Positions 1-8,700 of a DNA stretch of 34,319 nucleotides are shown in pieces. Position numbers and translations under genes: made by a program. The notes beneath the pieces were generated by a model. The model did not search any database and was not told the origin of the DNA. It worked only from the letters and a program-made list of their open reading frames with translations. Position 1 is the first letter of the stretch. Each line of letters opens with the position of its first letter. Source of the stretch: Bacillus sp. J37 (lineage in GTDB: Bacteria > Bacillota > Bacilli > Bacillales > Bacillaceae); NCBI RefSeq assembly GCF_000518865.1, contig NZ_JAEK01000052.1, forward strand, positions 1 to 34,319, in the 5' to 3' direction.

Positions 1-205
1 TGGCATTTTCCTTCCGAAGATCTTCTGCCCAATTCACTAGTTTTTGAAAGCCATGCATTCGATTTTCAAAGATCAAGCGTTTCCCGAACTCGATGCCTCG
101 ATCATCTTGGGCACGTGCTACGTGTTTGTCTTTGGCTATATCAATGCCGACAATGAGAGTTGAAGGTGTAATTTGAGAGATTTTGTGATTTTGTGTATAA
201 TTCAT
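1..205 (-). CDS. IS110-family transposase, N-terminal part
   Basis: This is a DEDD-type recombinase of the IS110 family, which moves the element through RNA-guided recombination in known members. Translation from the ATG at 203-205 gives 68 residues before the window edge. They include LIVGIDIAKDKH (residues about 17-28), the first strand of the RuvC-like fold with its acidic residue, followed by VARAQDDRGIEF and FENRMHGFQKL. A strong ribosome-binding site (GGAGG) sits 7 bases upstream. The catalytic remainder and the C-terminal serine domain lie outside the window, so intactness cannot be judged. It lies downstream of yabQ in the same orientation, where divIC is expected. Confidence 0.85.
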   Translation of the reverse strand, partial: MNYTQNHKISQITPSTLIVGIDIAKDKHVARAQDDRGIEFGKRLIFENRMHGFQKLVNWAEDLRKENA

Positions 206-303
206 TTTGAGTCCTCCTTGGTTACTTAATTAAGGGTCCTTAGTGCTGATCAGCTGCGGACACCTCGTACTATACCAAGAGGGCTCTTTTTGTTTCAATC
301 CTC
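1..303 (-). mobile_element. Left end of an IS110-family insertion sequence (runs off the window)
   Basis: The first 205 bases encode the start of an IS110-type transposase, and the AT-poor leader before it is unlike the neighbouring intergenic DNA. I place the outer boundary near 295-303 because yabQ stops at 331, but IS110 elements lack classical terminal repeats and the exact end cannot be read. The leader holds a perfect 10-base palindrome (245-254), a flanking GTCC/GGAC pair, and a longer-range pairing that would cover the transposase ribosome-binding site. In IS110-group elements the non-coding end next to the recombinase start encodes the guide (bridge) RNA, so this leader is a candidate for it. 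Boundary and RNA role are inference. Confidence 0.75.
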
Positions 304-330
304 AAATTTCTTCATTACAGGAATGGCTCC

Positions 331-966
331 TTACTTCTTTGTTAAACGTTGCCACCACAATTTTAGCTTATTAAATGTATTCTTGATTTTATTTAGATAT
401 CCTGCTAATTTGTAAAGAATTCTTGTAATAAATTGCCTTATCTGCAGTGGAACCAGTCTCCATAAAAGCCTTCCTACCCATTTTACAGGGGCTAGTAAAA
501 TTTTAACCAAAGAATATACAAATTGAAAAGCCCATTTTAATAAATTCCATATAACTTTGACAATTCCAAGTATAATCACGATGATAAGTTGTATCAATGC
601 TCGTATAGGCTGAACAAGCAAAACCTGTCCGATCTTCTTGATAATATTATATAATCGGATGCTTGTCTGAATGAAATATTCCAGAAGCTTCAAATAGAGT
701 TGTTTAAGGAGCCCCTGGTATGCAGCATACCCACAGATTAAGGCAAGGAAGATATATATCCTTAGTTCACCTTCATTTACAAGTAACAAAAGATAAAATA
801 ATATTAGGCCTTGAACAACCCAAAACATAAAGTCATTGATAAAAACAACCCACCTAGCTCTCAATGGCCGCTTCAAAAAGCGACCATATGTGTCAAGAGC
901 TACACCTATCCAACTACCCATTCCTACCATCGCAAGCATAGTGTAAAACTGTGTTGTTAAACTCAT
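331..966 (-). CDS. yabQ: Spore cortex biosynthesis protein YabQ
   Basis: YabQ is a membrane protein made in the mother cell and needed for spore cortex formation; its biochemical activity is unknown. The 211-residue product has hydrophobic stretches at about 5-25, 40-62 and 70-90, then a long amphipathic region rich in aromatic and basic residues (about 115-165), and ends in a strongly basic tail. Its ATG overlaps the yabP stop codon (ATGA), pointing to translational coupling. In B. subtilis the next gene is divIC; here an IS110 element follows instead. Assignment rests on the neighbours plus the hydrophobic N terminus. Confidence 0.88.
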   Translation of the reverse strand: MSLTTQFYTMLAMVGMGSWIGVALDTYGRFLKRPLRARWVVFINDFMFWVVQGLILFYLLLLVNEGELRIYIFLALICGYAAYQGLLKQLYLKLLEYFIQTSIRLYNIIKKIGQVLLVQPIRALIQLIIVIILGIVKVIWNLLKWAFQFVYSLVKILLAPVKWVGRLLWRLVPLQIRQFITRILYKLAGYLNKIKNTFNKLKLWWQRLTKK

Positions 967-1274
967 TTAAATAACTTGCTAAAGAGTCCTTTAGCTTTCT
1001 CCGATTGCTGTTCATCCAAGTAGATTAGATCAAATATTCTACTGCCTTTTATCGATACGATTCCTTTATCAACATCTAAGTTTTTCATTTGAAGGTTTTG
1101 GCCACGAATTGCTAAGGCCCCCATAACCGTATCCAATAAGAATTCCTCGCTATCAAAGCTTTCAACCTGTTTTACACCGGTGATCTCTATTAACTTTCTG
1201 CCTCGCATGATCACATCATGCTCTTGAATCGTACCTTTATGTCCAGACGCATGATTTTCATAGTATTGGCTCAT
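963..1274 (-). CDS. yabP: Sporulation protein YabP
   Basis: YabP is a small protein of the YabP/YqfC family, expressed in the mother cell and required for sporulation in B. subtilis; the molecular role is not known. The product is 103 residues, the usual length, with the family-like core HDVIMRGRKLIEITGV and the segment ALAIRGQNLQMKNLDVDKG. A GGAGGT ribosome-binding site lies 6 bases before the ATG. It overlaps yabQ by 4 bases. Unlike the tight arrangement expected in this cluster, 288 bases separate it from rqcP, and that gap is filled largely by palindromic repeats and a candidate promoter element. Confidence 0.9.
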   Translation of the reverse strand: MSQYYENHASGHKGTIQEHDVIMRGRKLIEITGVKQVESFDSEEFLLDTVMGALAIRGQNLQMKNLDVDKGIVSIKGSRIFDLIYLDEQQSEKAKGLFSKLFK

Positions 1275-1291
1275 ATTCTACCTCCGAATTC

Positions 1292-1321
1292 TTATAAAGG
1301 ATTTTCCTTTATATGTGTATG
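1292..1321 (-). promoter_or_regulatory. Candidate sigma-E-type -10 element and leader hairpin before yabP
   Basis: CATACACAT (1313-1321) resembles the sigma-E -10 consensus, and yabP is a sigma-E gene in B. subtilis, but I see no convincing -35. Just downstream is an 8-bp inverted repeat (1294-1301 with 1305-1312, 3-base loop) that would form a hairpin at the very 5' end of the yabP-yabQ message. Confidence 0.35.
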
Positions 1322-1360
1322 ATCCTTCAATTCGGTTTAGAACAAGCTATAAACGAAATG

Positions 1361-1478
1361 CGGAAGCGCCTTGGTCAGACCCGACAGGCATAAGACGATT
1401 TGGAATAGAAGGCGTTCTTTGCCTTCAATTCCAAATTGGCTTATGACCCCGAGGGTCTAGGCGCTGGAGCTAGACACC
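1361..1478 (-). repeat. Family A palindromic intergenic repeat, full-length copy (A1)
   Basis: A 118-base element whose outer ends (CGGAAGCGCC at 1361 and GGCGCTGGAGCTAGAC near 1461-1476) and inner arms (TTTGGAAT with ATTCCAAA, and AGAAGGC with GCCTT) can fold into a long hairpin. Related copies occur at 1518, 4941, 17324 and 31461. No open reading frame is present. It separates rqcP from yabP. Confidence 0.85.
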
Positions 1479-1517
1479 AATACTAAGTAAGATATTTTAC
1501 ATTTCTATCGTACAATT

Positions 1518-1546
1518 GCGGAAGCGCCTTGATCAGACTAAGGCAG
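1518..1546 (-). repeat. Family A repeat, partial copy (A2)
   Basis: GCGGAAGCGCCTTGATCAGA repeats the left end of copy A1 with one change (GATCAG for GGTCAG) and then breaks off. It lies 15 bases after the rqcP stop codon. Confidence 0.75.
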
Positions 1547-1562
1547 GTATGAATGCAACCAC

Positions 1563-1832
1563 TTAAAAAGAGTCTTGCTCAACCTTCTCTTCCTTCACCA
1601 CTCGATAAAGGTTTGTCGCTTCTTCTTTTCTTGTTGTTTCCTTTAAGTCTTCAATGACAAGTGTCACCAGCTTTTGTCCAAAACGGATCATCAACTCATC
1701 ACCAATTTTTACATTGGAACTGGCTTTACCCGGCGTCCCGTTTATGGAAATTCTCCCTTGATCTGCTACTTCCTTAGCTAATGTTCTTCGTTTAATTAAT
1801 CTTGATACCTTTAAGAATTTATCTAACCTCAT
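1563..1832 (-). CDS. rqcP: RqcP, S4-domain RNA-binding protein of ribosome quality control
   Basis: RqcP (YabO in B. subtilis) binds stalled 50S subunits with RqcH and supports C-terminal alanine tailing of the nascent chain. The 89-residue protein is almost wholly an S4 domain: MRLDKFLKVSRLIKRRTLAKE (described by its first 20 residues) begins the helical RNA-binding face, followed by GRISINGTPGKASSNVKIGD. Length fits the family (about 86). It follows yabN by 10 bases, so the two are probably co-transcribed and perhaps coupled. After its stop codon the operon-like run is interrupted by family A repeats before yabP. Confidence 0.92.
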   Translation of the reverse strand: MRLDKFLKVSRLIKRRTLAKEVADQGRISINGTPGKASSNVKIGDELMIRFGQKLVTLVIEDLKETTRKEEATNLYRVVKEEKVEQDSF

Positions 1833-1842
1833 CTTCTATCCC

Positions 1843-3309
1843 TCATTCTTTATCTAATTTCTTTGCTTCATTCCAATAATGGTCCATCTCTTCTAAAGAC
1901 ATGTTTTGAAGTTGTCGATTTTGCTCAATTGCCATCTTTTCTATATACCCAAATCGATCATAAAACTTCACATTTGTTGAAGATAGAGCTTCTTCTGGTT
2001 CAATTTTATAATGTCTTCCCACATTTACAAAAGCAAATAAAAGGTCGCCAAACTCTTTCATGATGAGCGAATGATCTTTATTCACAGCAATTTCATCTTC
2101 AAATTCTTTTAATTCCTCTTTTACCTTATCCCAGGCACCTTCCACTGAGGGCCAATCAAAGCCGACCTTCGCTGCCTTCTTTTGCAAATGAAATGCTTTA
2201 GATAGTGCCGGAAGAGAAGATGCAACAGCATCCAGTATTGATTGCTCTTCTCTTGTCCCCTTCTCTTTCTTCTTTATTTCCTCCCAATTAGCCAGGACCT
2301 CATCCGAATCAGTAACAGATTGTTGACCAAAAACATGGGGATGACGACGAACCATTTTCTCAGCTACACCTTTAATCACATCATCAATGGAGAACATACC
2401 TTCATCCTCGCCAATTTGGGCATGAAGAACAACCTGTAATAACACGTCTCCCAGTTCTTCAATGATATGATCAATATCATCCTTATCGATCGCCTCTAAT
2501 AATTCATAGCATTCTTCTATAAGATATTTTTTCAACGATTGATGTGTTTGTTCTTTATCCCATGGGCATCCGTTCGGTCCTCTTAATTCCGCAATAATAT
2601 GACGGAAGGAGGAAAATTGGTGGTAAAGAATTGTATCGTCCGTAACAGGTGGTATATAAACACTTGTTAAATTGTTAATAGTTGTTTCACGATCTAATTC
2701 ATAAAGCTCGATTTCCTTCAATTCCTGTAGACTACTGCCTGCAGCTGTAACAATTTTAATTTTATAATGATCAGGTAGTTCCTCCATAAGTGTAAGCTTT
2801 ACCTCTGAAGCTATCATTTGATCATAAACTTGAGTGATAATAACATGTCCCTTCAGCTGTAGCATGTCTTTTCTTAAATCAAATGCATCAACAAGTTGAA
2901 ATCCTTCTACCGGATCTATTTCTAATGCTTGAAAAGTGGAATCCAGAAAACTTTGTCCACCTTCAATCTTAATTGTATATCCTTTTTTTCTTCCTTCTTT
3001 TAAAAGAAGCTGAACTGTTTTTTCAGCAACAAGTGGATGACCAGGCACAGCATAGATGATATTCATTTCATTTGCTTTTGTAAGAAGCGTATCCACAATA
3101 GTTGTATAAACATGGTCAAAATCATCATGCTGCTCATAAATGGCATCAAAGGACTCAAAATGTAATTGATCCCCTAGCTCAGATATAACAGGGTGTTCCT
3201 TTGTTCGTAAAAATAGATGTTCCGATTGAGTTAACAATCGATACACACCATATGGCAGCTGATTCAAATCTCCTGCGCCAAGCCCTACAATTGTAATTGT
3301 TTTTGTCAT
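1843..3309 (-). CDS. yabN: YabN: tetrapyrrole methylase-like domain fused to MazG pyrophosphohydrolase
   Basis: This is a two-domain protein of 488 residues. The N-terminal half is an SAM-dependent tetrapyrrole (corrin/porphyrin) methylase-like domain, beginning with TITIVGLGAGDLNQLP and containing YAVPGHPLVAEKTV. The C-terminal half is MazG, a nucleoside triphosphate pyrophosphohydrolase: GPNGCPWDKEQTHQSL, then EECYELLEAID and EELGDVLLQVVLHAQI carrying the metal-binding glutamates, then a second, more divergent MazG repeat. The natural substrate of the fusion is uncertain; MazG proteins remove aberrant or excess NTPs. It sits 15 bases after yabM and 10 before rqcP, consistent with one transcript. 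Confidence 0.93.
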   Translation of the reverse strand: MTKTITIVGLGAGDLNQLPYGVYRLLTQSEHLFLRTKEHPVISELGDQLHFESFDAIYEQHDDFDHVYTTIVDTLLTKANEMNIIYAVPGHPLVAEKTVQLLLKEGRKKGYTIKIEGGQSFLDSTFQALEIDPVEGFQLVDAFDLRKDMLQLKGHVIITQVYDQMIASEVKLTLMEELPDHYKIKIVTAAGSSLQELKEIELYELDRETTINNLTSVYIPPVTDDTILYHQFSSFRHIIAELRGPNGCPWDKEQTHQSLKKYLIEECYELLEAIDKDDIDHIIEELGDVLLQVVLHAQIGEDEGMFSIDDVIKGVAEKMVRRHPHVFGQQSVTDSDEVLANWEEIKKKEKGTREEQSILDAVASSLPALSKAFHLQKKAAKVGFDWPSVEGAWDKVKEELKEFEDEIAVNKDHSLIMKEFGDLLFAFVNVGRHYKIEPEEALSSTNVKFYDRFGYIEKMAIEQNRQLQNMSLEEMDHYWNEAKKLDKE

Positions 3310-3324
3310 CTATGTACCTCATTT

Positions 3325-4893
3325 CTATTTAAAAAGTTTCTTTATTACAGGAATATATTGAATCTCTGAATGTGAGAATACTTTCATTTTTAAAATTAAA
3401 ACGATATAAACAATTCCACCAATGAATACCCCAATTAGTGAAATGATCATTGAGTGTGTACGAGTTTCAGGTCCAACATATGCCAGCCCTAATTTAAGAG
3501 TGATAACCATACTAATAATTGCCATTCCTATTTGAACAGTTGTTCTTAAGTATGGAAAAGAAAAACCCTTCACTTTAATGAATATCATCATGACCAAAGC
3601 AACAACAAAATATGCTACAAGACTTGATATCGCGGCTCCGGTCACATCATACTCGGGAATTAACATGATATTTCCAATATATTTAAAGGACACGCCGATG
3701 ACAACCGCTATTGAAGGTACAAATGTGTACCCTAAACCTTGTAAAACGGCAAACAATGTCAGGCATATAGATGTAAATAAAATAGATCCACTTAAAATCA
3801 TAAGTACTTTTGAACCTGAAATATCTTTAAAAAGCATCATGTTAATAGGATCTATTAAGGCTATTAATCCCCCCGCCGCGCCGGCACCAATAACTAAGCA
3901 TAATTTCAAGGAAAGCTGCAACTTTCCCTTTATAAAATCCTCATTTTGCTGCATTTTTGCTTGAGCAATAGCTGGAACAAGTGATAGTGCGAAGGACGTT
4001 GCCACCACTGTACCTAATTGAATTAACGGTTGTCCCCTGTCATATACTCCCTTTGCTACTTTTGCCACCTCCTCATCTGTGCCATTATGAAGAAGTAAAG
4101 CATATAAATGCAGGGCATCGACTAACTGAATGAGAATAAGCAACAAGCTAGTAATTCCAAAGCTAAAACTATATTTAAGTAACGTCAATACAATTTCTCT
4201 AGCTTGAATTGATGCTGATAGATTCCAATGTAATCTTCTTTCCTTTTTGTTTCGTCTCCATAAGAAAAGGAGAATGGAAAATCCTGCTATACTTCCCATT
4301 ACAGATGATACCAATGCTCCCCAACCTGCTGTATAGAGATCATACCCAAAATGAATGAAAAAATAAGAGCTTATTAAAATAAAAGATACTCGAAATCCCT
4401 GTTCTACCACTTGAGATACTGCTGTTGGTTGCATATTCTGCTCAAATTGAAAATAACCCCTTAGTAAGGAAACAAAAGGAACCAACAAGAATGAGAAAGA
4501 AGAGATTTCAATAAGAGGAGCTAATTTTGCATCTCCCATTAATTTTGAGATAGGATGCGAATATATGTATAGAAGAAAAAACAATGCCAACCCAAAGATT
4601 GTTAAGTATATCATAGCAATGGACATTATTTTTGAACGATCCTGCTCCGATTTTCCGTGGCCTATATCACTCATTACCTTTGATATCATAACAGGGAAAC
4701 CGGAAGTTGCTAACACCACACTCATACCATAAAATGGGTAAACTTGCTGATAAATATAAAAGCCAATATCCCCTACAATATTTTGATAAGGAACACGGTA
4801 AGCTGCACTTAATATTTTTGTTACTAACCCTGCAATTGTCAGGATGAAAACACCACGCAAGGCAATATTCATATGATCTTTTTCGATGTTCAT
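3325..4893 (-). CDS. yabM: YabM, SpoVB/MurJ-like polytopic lipid flippase family protein
   Basis: YabM belongs to the MOP superfamily (polysaccharide transporter / SpoVB / MurJ-like group), integral membrane proteins thought to flip lipid-linked sugars; its own substrate is not established. The 522-residue product has about 14 hydrophobic segments and the family feature of an early loop, RVPYQNIVGDIGFYIYQQVY. I start it at the ATG at 4893, which follows AGAGGGGA by 4-5 bases and gives the MNIEKDHMNIALRG N terminus; a longer ATG start at 4941 lies upstream of the apparent promoter. It is first in the yabM-yabN-rqcP run. Confidence 0.88.
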   Translation of the reverse strand: MNIEKDHMNIALRGVFILTIAGLVTKILSAAYRVPYQNIVGDIGFYIYQQVYPFYGMSVVLATSGFPVMISKVMSDIGHGKSEQDRSKIMSIAMIYLTIFGLALFFLLYIYSHPISKLMGDAKLAPLIEISSFSFLLVPFVSLLRGYFQFEQNMQPTAVSQVVEQGFRVSFILISSYFFIHFGYDLYTAGWGALVSSVMGSIAGFSILLFLWRRNKKERRLHWNLSASIQAREIVLTLLKYSFSFGITSLLLILIQLVDALHLYALLLHNGTDEEVAKVAKGVYDRGQPLIQLGTVVATSFALSLVPAIAQAKMQQNEDFIKGKLQLSLKLCLVIGAGAAGGLIALIDPINMMLFKDISGSKVLMILSGSILFTSICLTLFAVLQGLGYTFVPSIAVVIGVSFKYIGNIMLIPEYDVTGAAISSLVAYFVVALVMMIFIKVKGFSFPYLRTTVQIGMAIISMVITLKLGLAYVGPETRTHSMIISLIGVFIGGIVYIVLILKMKVFSHSEIQYIPVIKKLFK

Positions 4894-4924
4894 TCTATCC
4901 CCTCTCAAACATCCTCTATTAGCA

Positions 4925-4933
4925 ATTATAGCA
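4925..4933 (-). promoter_or_regulatory. Extended -10 sigma-A promoter element for yabM
   Basis: TGCTATAAT is a perfect extended -10 sequence 32 bases before the yabM start. No good -35 is present; the position where one would fall is occupied by a partial family A repeat (4941-4965). Confidence 0.5.
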
Positions 4934-4940
4934 TATATCA

Positions 4941-4965
4941 AAAGCGCAAGCGCCTTGGTCAGACC
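4941..4965 (-). repeat. Family A repeat, partial copy (A3)
   Basis: AAGCGCCTTGGTCAGACC-type sequence, matching the left end of copy A1, sits directly upstream of the yabM -10 element and downstream of the spoVT terminator. Confidence 0.7.
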
Positions 4966-4990
4966 TTACGTACCTATTTTTCAAGTACAT

Positions 4991-5020
4991 AAAAAAGGTA
5001 GCGAAAATCCGCTACCTTTT
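4991..5020 (-). terminator. Intrinsic terminator after spoVT
   Basis: Stem AGGTAGCG / CGCTACCT with a GATTTT loop, followed on the minus strand by six T residues. It begins 4 bases after the spoVT stop codon. Confidence 0.9.
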
Positions 5021-5024
5021 CCTC

Positions 5025-5561
5025 TTATTGCTCCATTTGGCGAGCTAAAAATCCTGCAGCTGTTTCCACTGCCTTGTGTTCAACCTCTCCAATTGATTGC
5101 TCTTTAGAAAGGATGATAACTGCTCCAATTGGATCTCCATTTGCAACGATTGGCCCAATTGTATATGACTTAATATCTTCGCTTAAACCTTCAACGATTT
5201 GGATGTCTCCTGCATCAGTTTTTAAAACTGAATTTCTTTCCTCCATAACCTGCTCGACAATGTCACTAATGTTCTTGTTTAAGTATTCCTTTTTCGATCC
5301 TCCAGACACAGCTATGAAAGTATCTCTATCACAGATTAGTACAGGATGTCCCAAACTATCGTATAAGGCATCAGCATATTCTTTAGAGAAATCGCTTAGT
5401 TCGCTAATTGGTGAGTATTTCTTTAGAATGACTTCTCCATCGCGATCCACAAATATTTCTAACGGATCTCCTTCACGAATTCGTAAGGTTCTGCGTATTT
5501 CCTTTGGAATAACTACACGACCTAAATCATCAATGCGACGAACAATACCAGTTGCTTTCAT
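5025..5561 (-). CDS. spoVT: Stage V sporulation protein T, AbrB-type transcription regulator
   Basis: SpoVT is a forespore transcription factor that adjusts sigma-G-dependent genes. The N terminus is an AbrB-type swapped-hairpin DNA-binding domain (KATGIVRRIDDLGRVVIPKE, residues 2-21) and the C-terminal two thirds is a GAF-like domain ending in AAGFLARQMEQ. The product is 178 residues, the same length as in B. subtilis, when started at the ATG at 5561 behind GTGAGG. Its first 50 residues clearly resemble AbrB encoded at 25995, as expected for paralogues. A sigma-G-type promoter lies about 130 bases upstream and a terminator directly downstream, so it is monocistronic. Confidence 0.96.
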   Translation of the reverse strand: MKATGIVRRIDDLGRVVIPKEIRRTLRIREGDPLEIFVDRDGEVILKKYSPISELSDFSKEYADALYDSLGHPVLICDRDTFIAVSGGSKKEYLNKNISDIVEQVMEERNSVLKTDAGDIQIVEGLSEDIKSYTIGPIVANGDPIGAVIILSKEQSIGEVEHKAVETAAGFLARQMEQ

Positions 5562-5691
5562 CTTATGTTGCCTCACTTTCATCGGATGATAGGAAATTGA
5601 TGATTGTTGTTAATATCCTGCTGTAAGTATAAAAATAAGAACTGTTTATGACAGGAGCTTCTTTTATGTAACAATCATCGTTTGTTGAAAT

Positions 5692-5721
5692 TAGTATCCT
5701 TCACCAATCGTGTAATATACA
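5692..5721 (-). promoter_or_regulatory. Sigma-G-type promoter of spoVT
   Basis: TGTATA, 17 bases, GATACTA matches the sigma-G pattern (TGMATA, 17-18, CATACTA) at 5/6 and 6/7. spoVT is a sigma-G gene in B. subtilis. The predicted leader is about 125 bases. Confidence 0.7.
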
Positions 5722-5793
5722 TCCTCAACCGGATTTTTTAGGAGAAAATGAAAAGCAACTAATAATAATCGCCTATTAACTCATTTTTTAAAC

Positions 5794-8700
5794 TTATTTT
5801 GCTGAGATTTCTTCTTTTTTCACTTGTGAGAGACCATTTAAAAGATCCGTAATGATCGCCAACCATTTTTCAACGCCAAGACCTTTTGTATTGACGGTTA
5901 ATTTTAATCTGCTGCCTTCCATTCCTAAACCGACAATGCGAGGGTATTTATTGCTTAAATCAAACAGCTTTTGTCCATCAATTTGGTTACTTGCCTCATC
6001 TTCTATAAGCATCATAATTGTTTCTTTATCTTGCTTGATAAGTTCAACTCGTTCTTGAATAGCAAAAACCTTAATTCTTGCGATATGGAATAGGTACTCA
6101 ACTTCTACAGGATATTCTCCGAAGCGGTCGATCATTTCTTCCTGTAATTCTTCCAATTCGATTAATTCTGTTATTGATCTAAAACGTTTGTACATATCAA
6201 TTTTTTGACGCCCATCCATAATATATGTCTGTGGAAGATAAGCATCAACCTGAAGATCAATCTCTACATCAATAACTTTTTGTTTTGGCTTATCTACTTG
6301 TCTTTCCTCTATCGCTTCTTTCAGCATTTGAGAGTATAAATCAAAACCAACAGAATCTATGAATCCATGCTGTTGTGCACCTAATAGATTCCCTGCTCCT
6401 CTAATTGAAAGGTCCCTCATTGCAATTTTGAAACCTGAACCAAGCTCAGTGAACTCCTTAATTGCCTGCAGACGCTTTTCAGCAACTTCTGTTAGGACTT
6501 TATCTTTCCTGTAAGTAAAATATGCATATGCAACACGATTAGATCGTCCAACCCTTCCACGAAGCTGGTAAAGCTGCGATAATCCCATTTTATCTGCATC
6601 ATTCACAATTAATGTATTAACATTAGGGATATCCACACCAGTTTCAATAATTGTTGTACTTACAAGTACATCAAATTCTCCTTCAAGGAAACTTAACATA
6701 ACAGACTCGAGTTCATTTTCAGTCATTTTCCCATGTGCAAAGGTAACCCTTGCATCAGGAACAAGCATTGAAATTTCTTCTGCTTTACGATCTATATCCT
6801 CCACACGGTTATATAGGAAAAATACTTGGCCTCCACGTGCCATTTCTCTCTCAATTGATTCTCTTACTAATGCCCCGTTGTATTCGACAACATATGTTTG
6901 AACAGGAAAACGATTCTCAGGTGGAGTTTCAATAACTGATAAGTCTCTTACTCCTAGCATGGACATATGCAATGTTCTAGGAATTGGAGTTGCTGTTAAG
7001 GTTAGCACATCGACATTTGCTTTTAGTTGCTTTATTTTTTCTTTATGTGTTACACCAAATCGCTGCTCTTCATCAATAATAAGTAACCCTAAATCCTTAT
7101 ATTTAATATCTTTTGAAAGCAGACGATGAGTTCCTATTACCATATCTACGCTGCCATTACTTAATCCCTTTGTTGTCTCAGTAATTTCTTTTCTCGTTCT
7201 AAAACGACTTAAAAGGCCAACATTAATAGGATAATCCTGGAAACGTTCTCTGACCGTTTCATAATGTTGTTGAGCTAAAATCGTTGTTGGGACGAGCAAT
7301 GCTACTTGTTTTCCATCGGCAATTGCTTTAAAGGCCGCTCGAATCGCAACTTCTGTTTTTCCATATCCCACATCTCCACATAATAAGCGGTCCATCGGAC
7401 GAAGACGTTCCATATCCTTTTTAATTTCTACGATAGAACGAATCTGGTCCTCTGTTTCTTGATAAGGAAATGCCAGTTCAAATTCTTTCTGCATTTCTCC
7501 ATCTGGTGAAAAGGCATAACCTTCACTTGCTTCCCGCTCGGCATACAGTTTGATCAAATCATCTGCAATATCTTGTACAGAAGATTCAACCTTTTTCTTC
7601 ACTCTACGCCAGTCATTTCCACCAAGCTTATAAATTTTCGGCTCTTTACCTTCAGACCCTACATATTTTTGAACTTGATCAATTTGATCAACAGGAACAT
7701 ATAACTGGTCACTACCTTGATAGCGAATATTTAAGTAGTCCTTATGAATGCCATTAATTTCAAGTGTTTCAATTCCAAGGTATTTTCCAATACCATGATT
7801 AACATGAACAACATAGTCGCCAATTTCTAGTTCAGAGTAGCTCTTAATCCGTTCTGCATTTGAAAGCTTTTGTCTTCTGACTTGCTTTTTAGCCCTTTTC
7901 TTAAAAAGCTCTTCTTCTGTAATAACCGCTAATCTTTGCATTGGGAGTTCAAACCCTGTTTGTAAATCCCCTTCAACAATAGAAATTTTACCAATGTGTA
8001 AAAATTCATCTTCCCCTAAAATCTTTGCCTCAATCTCATAGTCTTCCAATACATCCTGAAGCTTTTTTGTTCTTTCCTCATTAACACCTAGAAATGCAAC
8101 CGCATACTGTGCCTTTTGCCAACGTTCTAATTCATTTTTCAGAACATTCATTTGGCCATGGAAACTTTGCATTTGTTTACAAGATAAATTTAATATGTTT
8201 TGAGGACTAGTATGTGGCACATGTCTTAAAAATAAGGAAAGATAAATAGAAGGATGCTTGCTTTTTGACATAACATCCATATAAGAGTGTGACATTTTCA
8301 CATCCTGAAATACCTTTCCTTCTTCAAGCAGGCCTGTAAACCACTCGGCTTCTTCACGTTCTAACTGGTCATATGTCTCATGAATTCTACTTATTTCATC
8401 AAGAACAATCATGGAATCTTTCGAAAAATAATCTAGTAAACTAGCAGGCTGATCGTAGAAGAGTGATGAAAACTTAAACATATCTTGATTTAGCTGATTG
8501 TTGCGTAAACGCTCTAAATCGTATTGAATATTTTCTACCAATAATTCCTTTTGCTGTTCATTCTTCATTTTTTTGAGACTTTTCGCTAGACCTTCTTCTA
8601 CTCTTCGAATACAATTCTCCCTTGACTCATCTGTTATCATCATCTCTACAGCTGGACCAATCACAACATTTTTTAACATCTTTATCGATCTTTGGTCTTC

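Noticed and set aside
3578-3964. Plus-strand open frame of 128 codons inside yabM
   Set aside because: It is antisense to a clear membrane protein gene, with no start signals; the low-complexity product is a shadow of the yabM codons.
5074-5589. Plus-strand open frame of 171 codons inside spoVT
   Set aside because: It is wholly antisense to spoVT, whose 178-residue product is conserved throughout; the frame is a by-product of spoVT codon usage.
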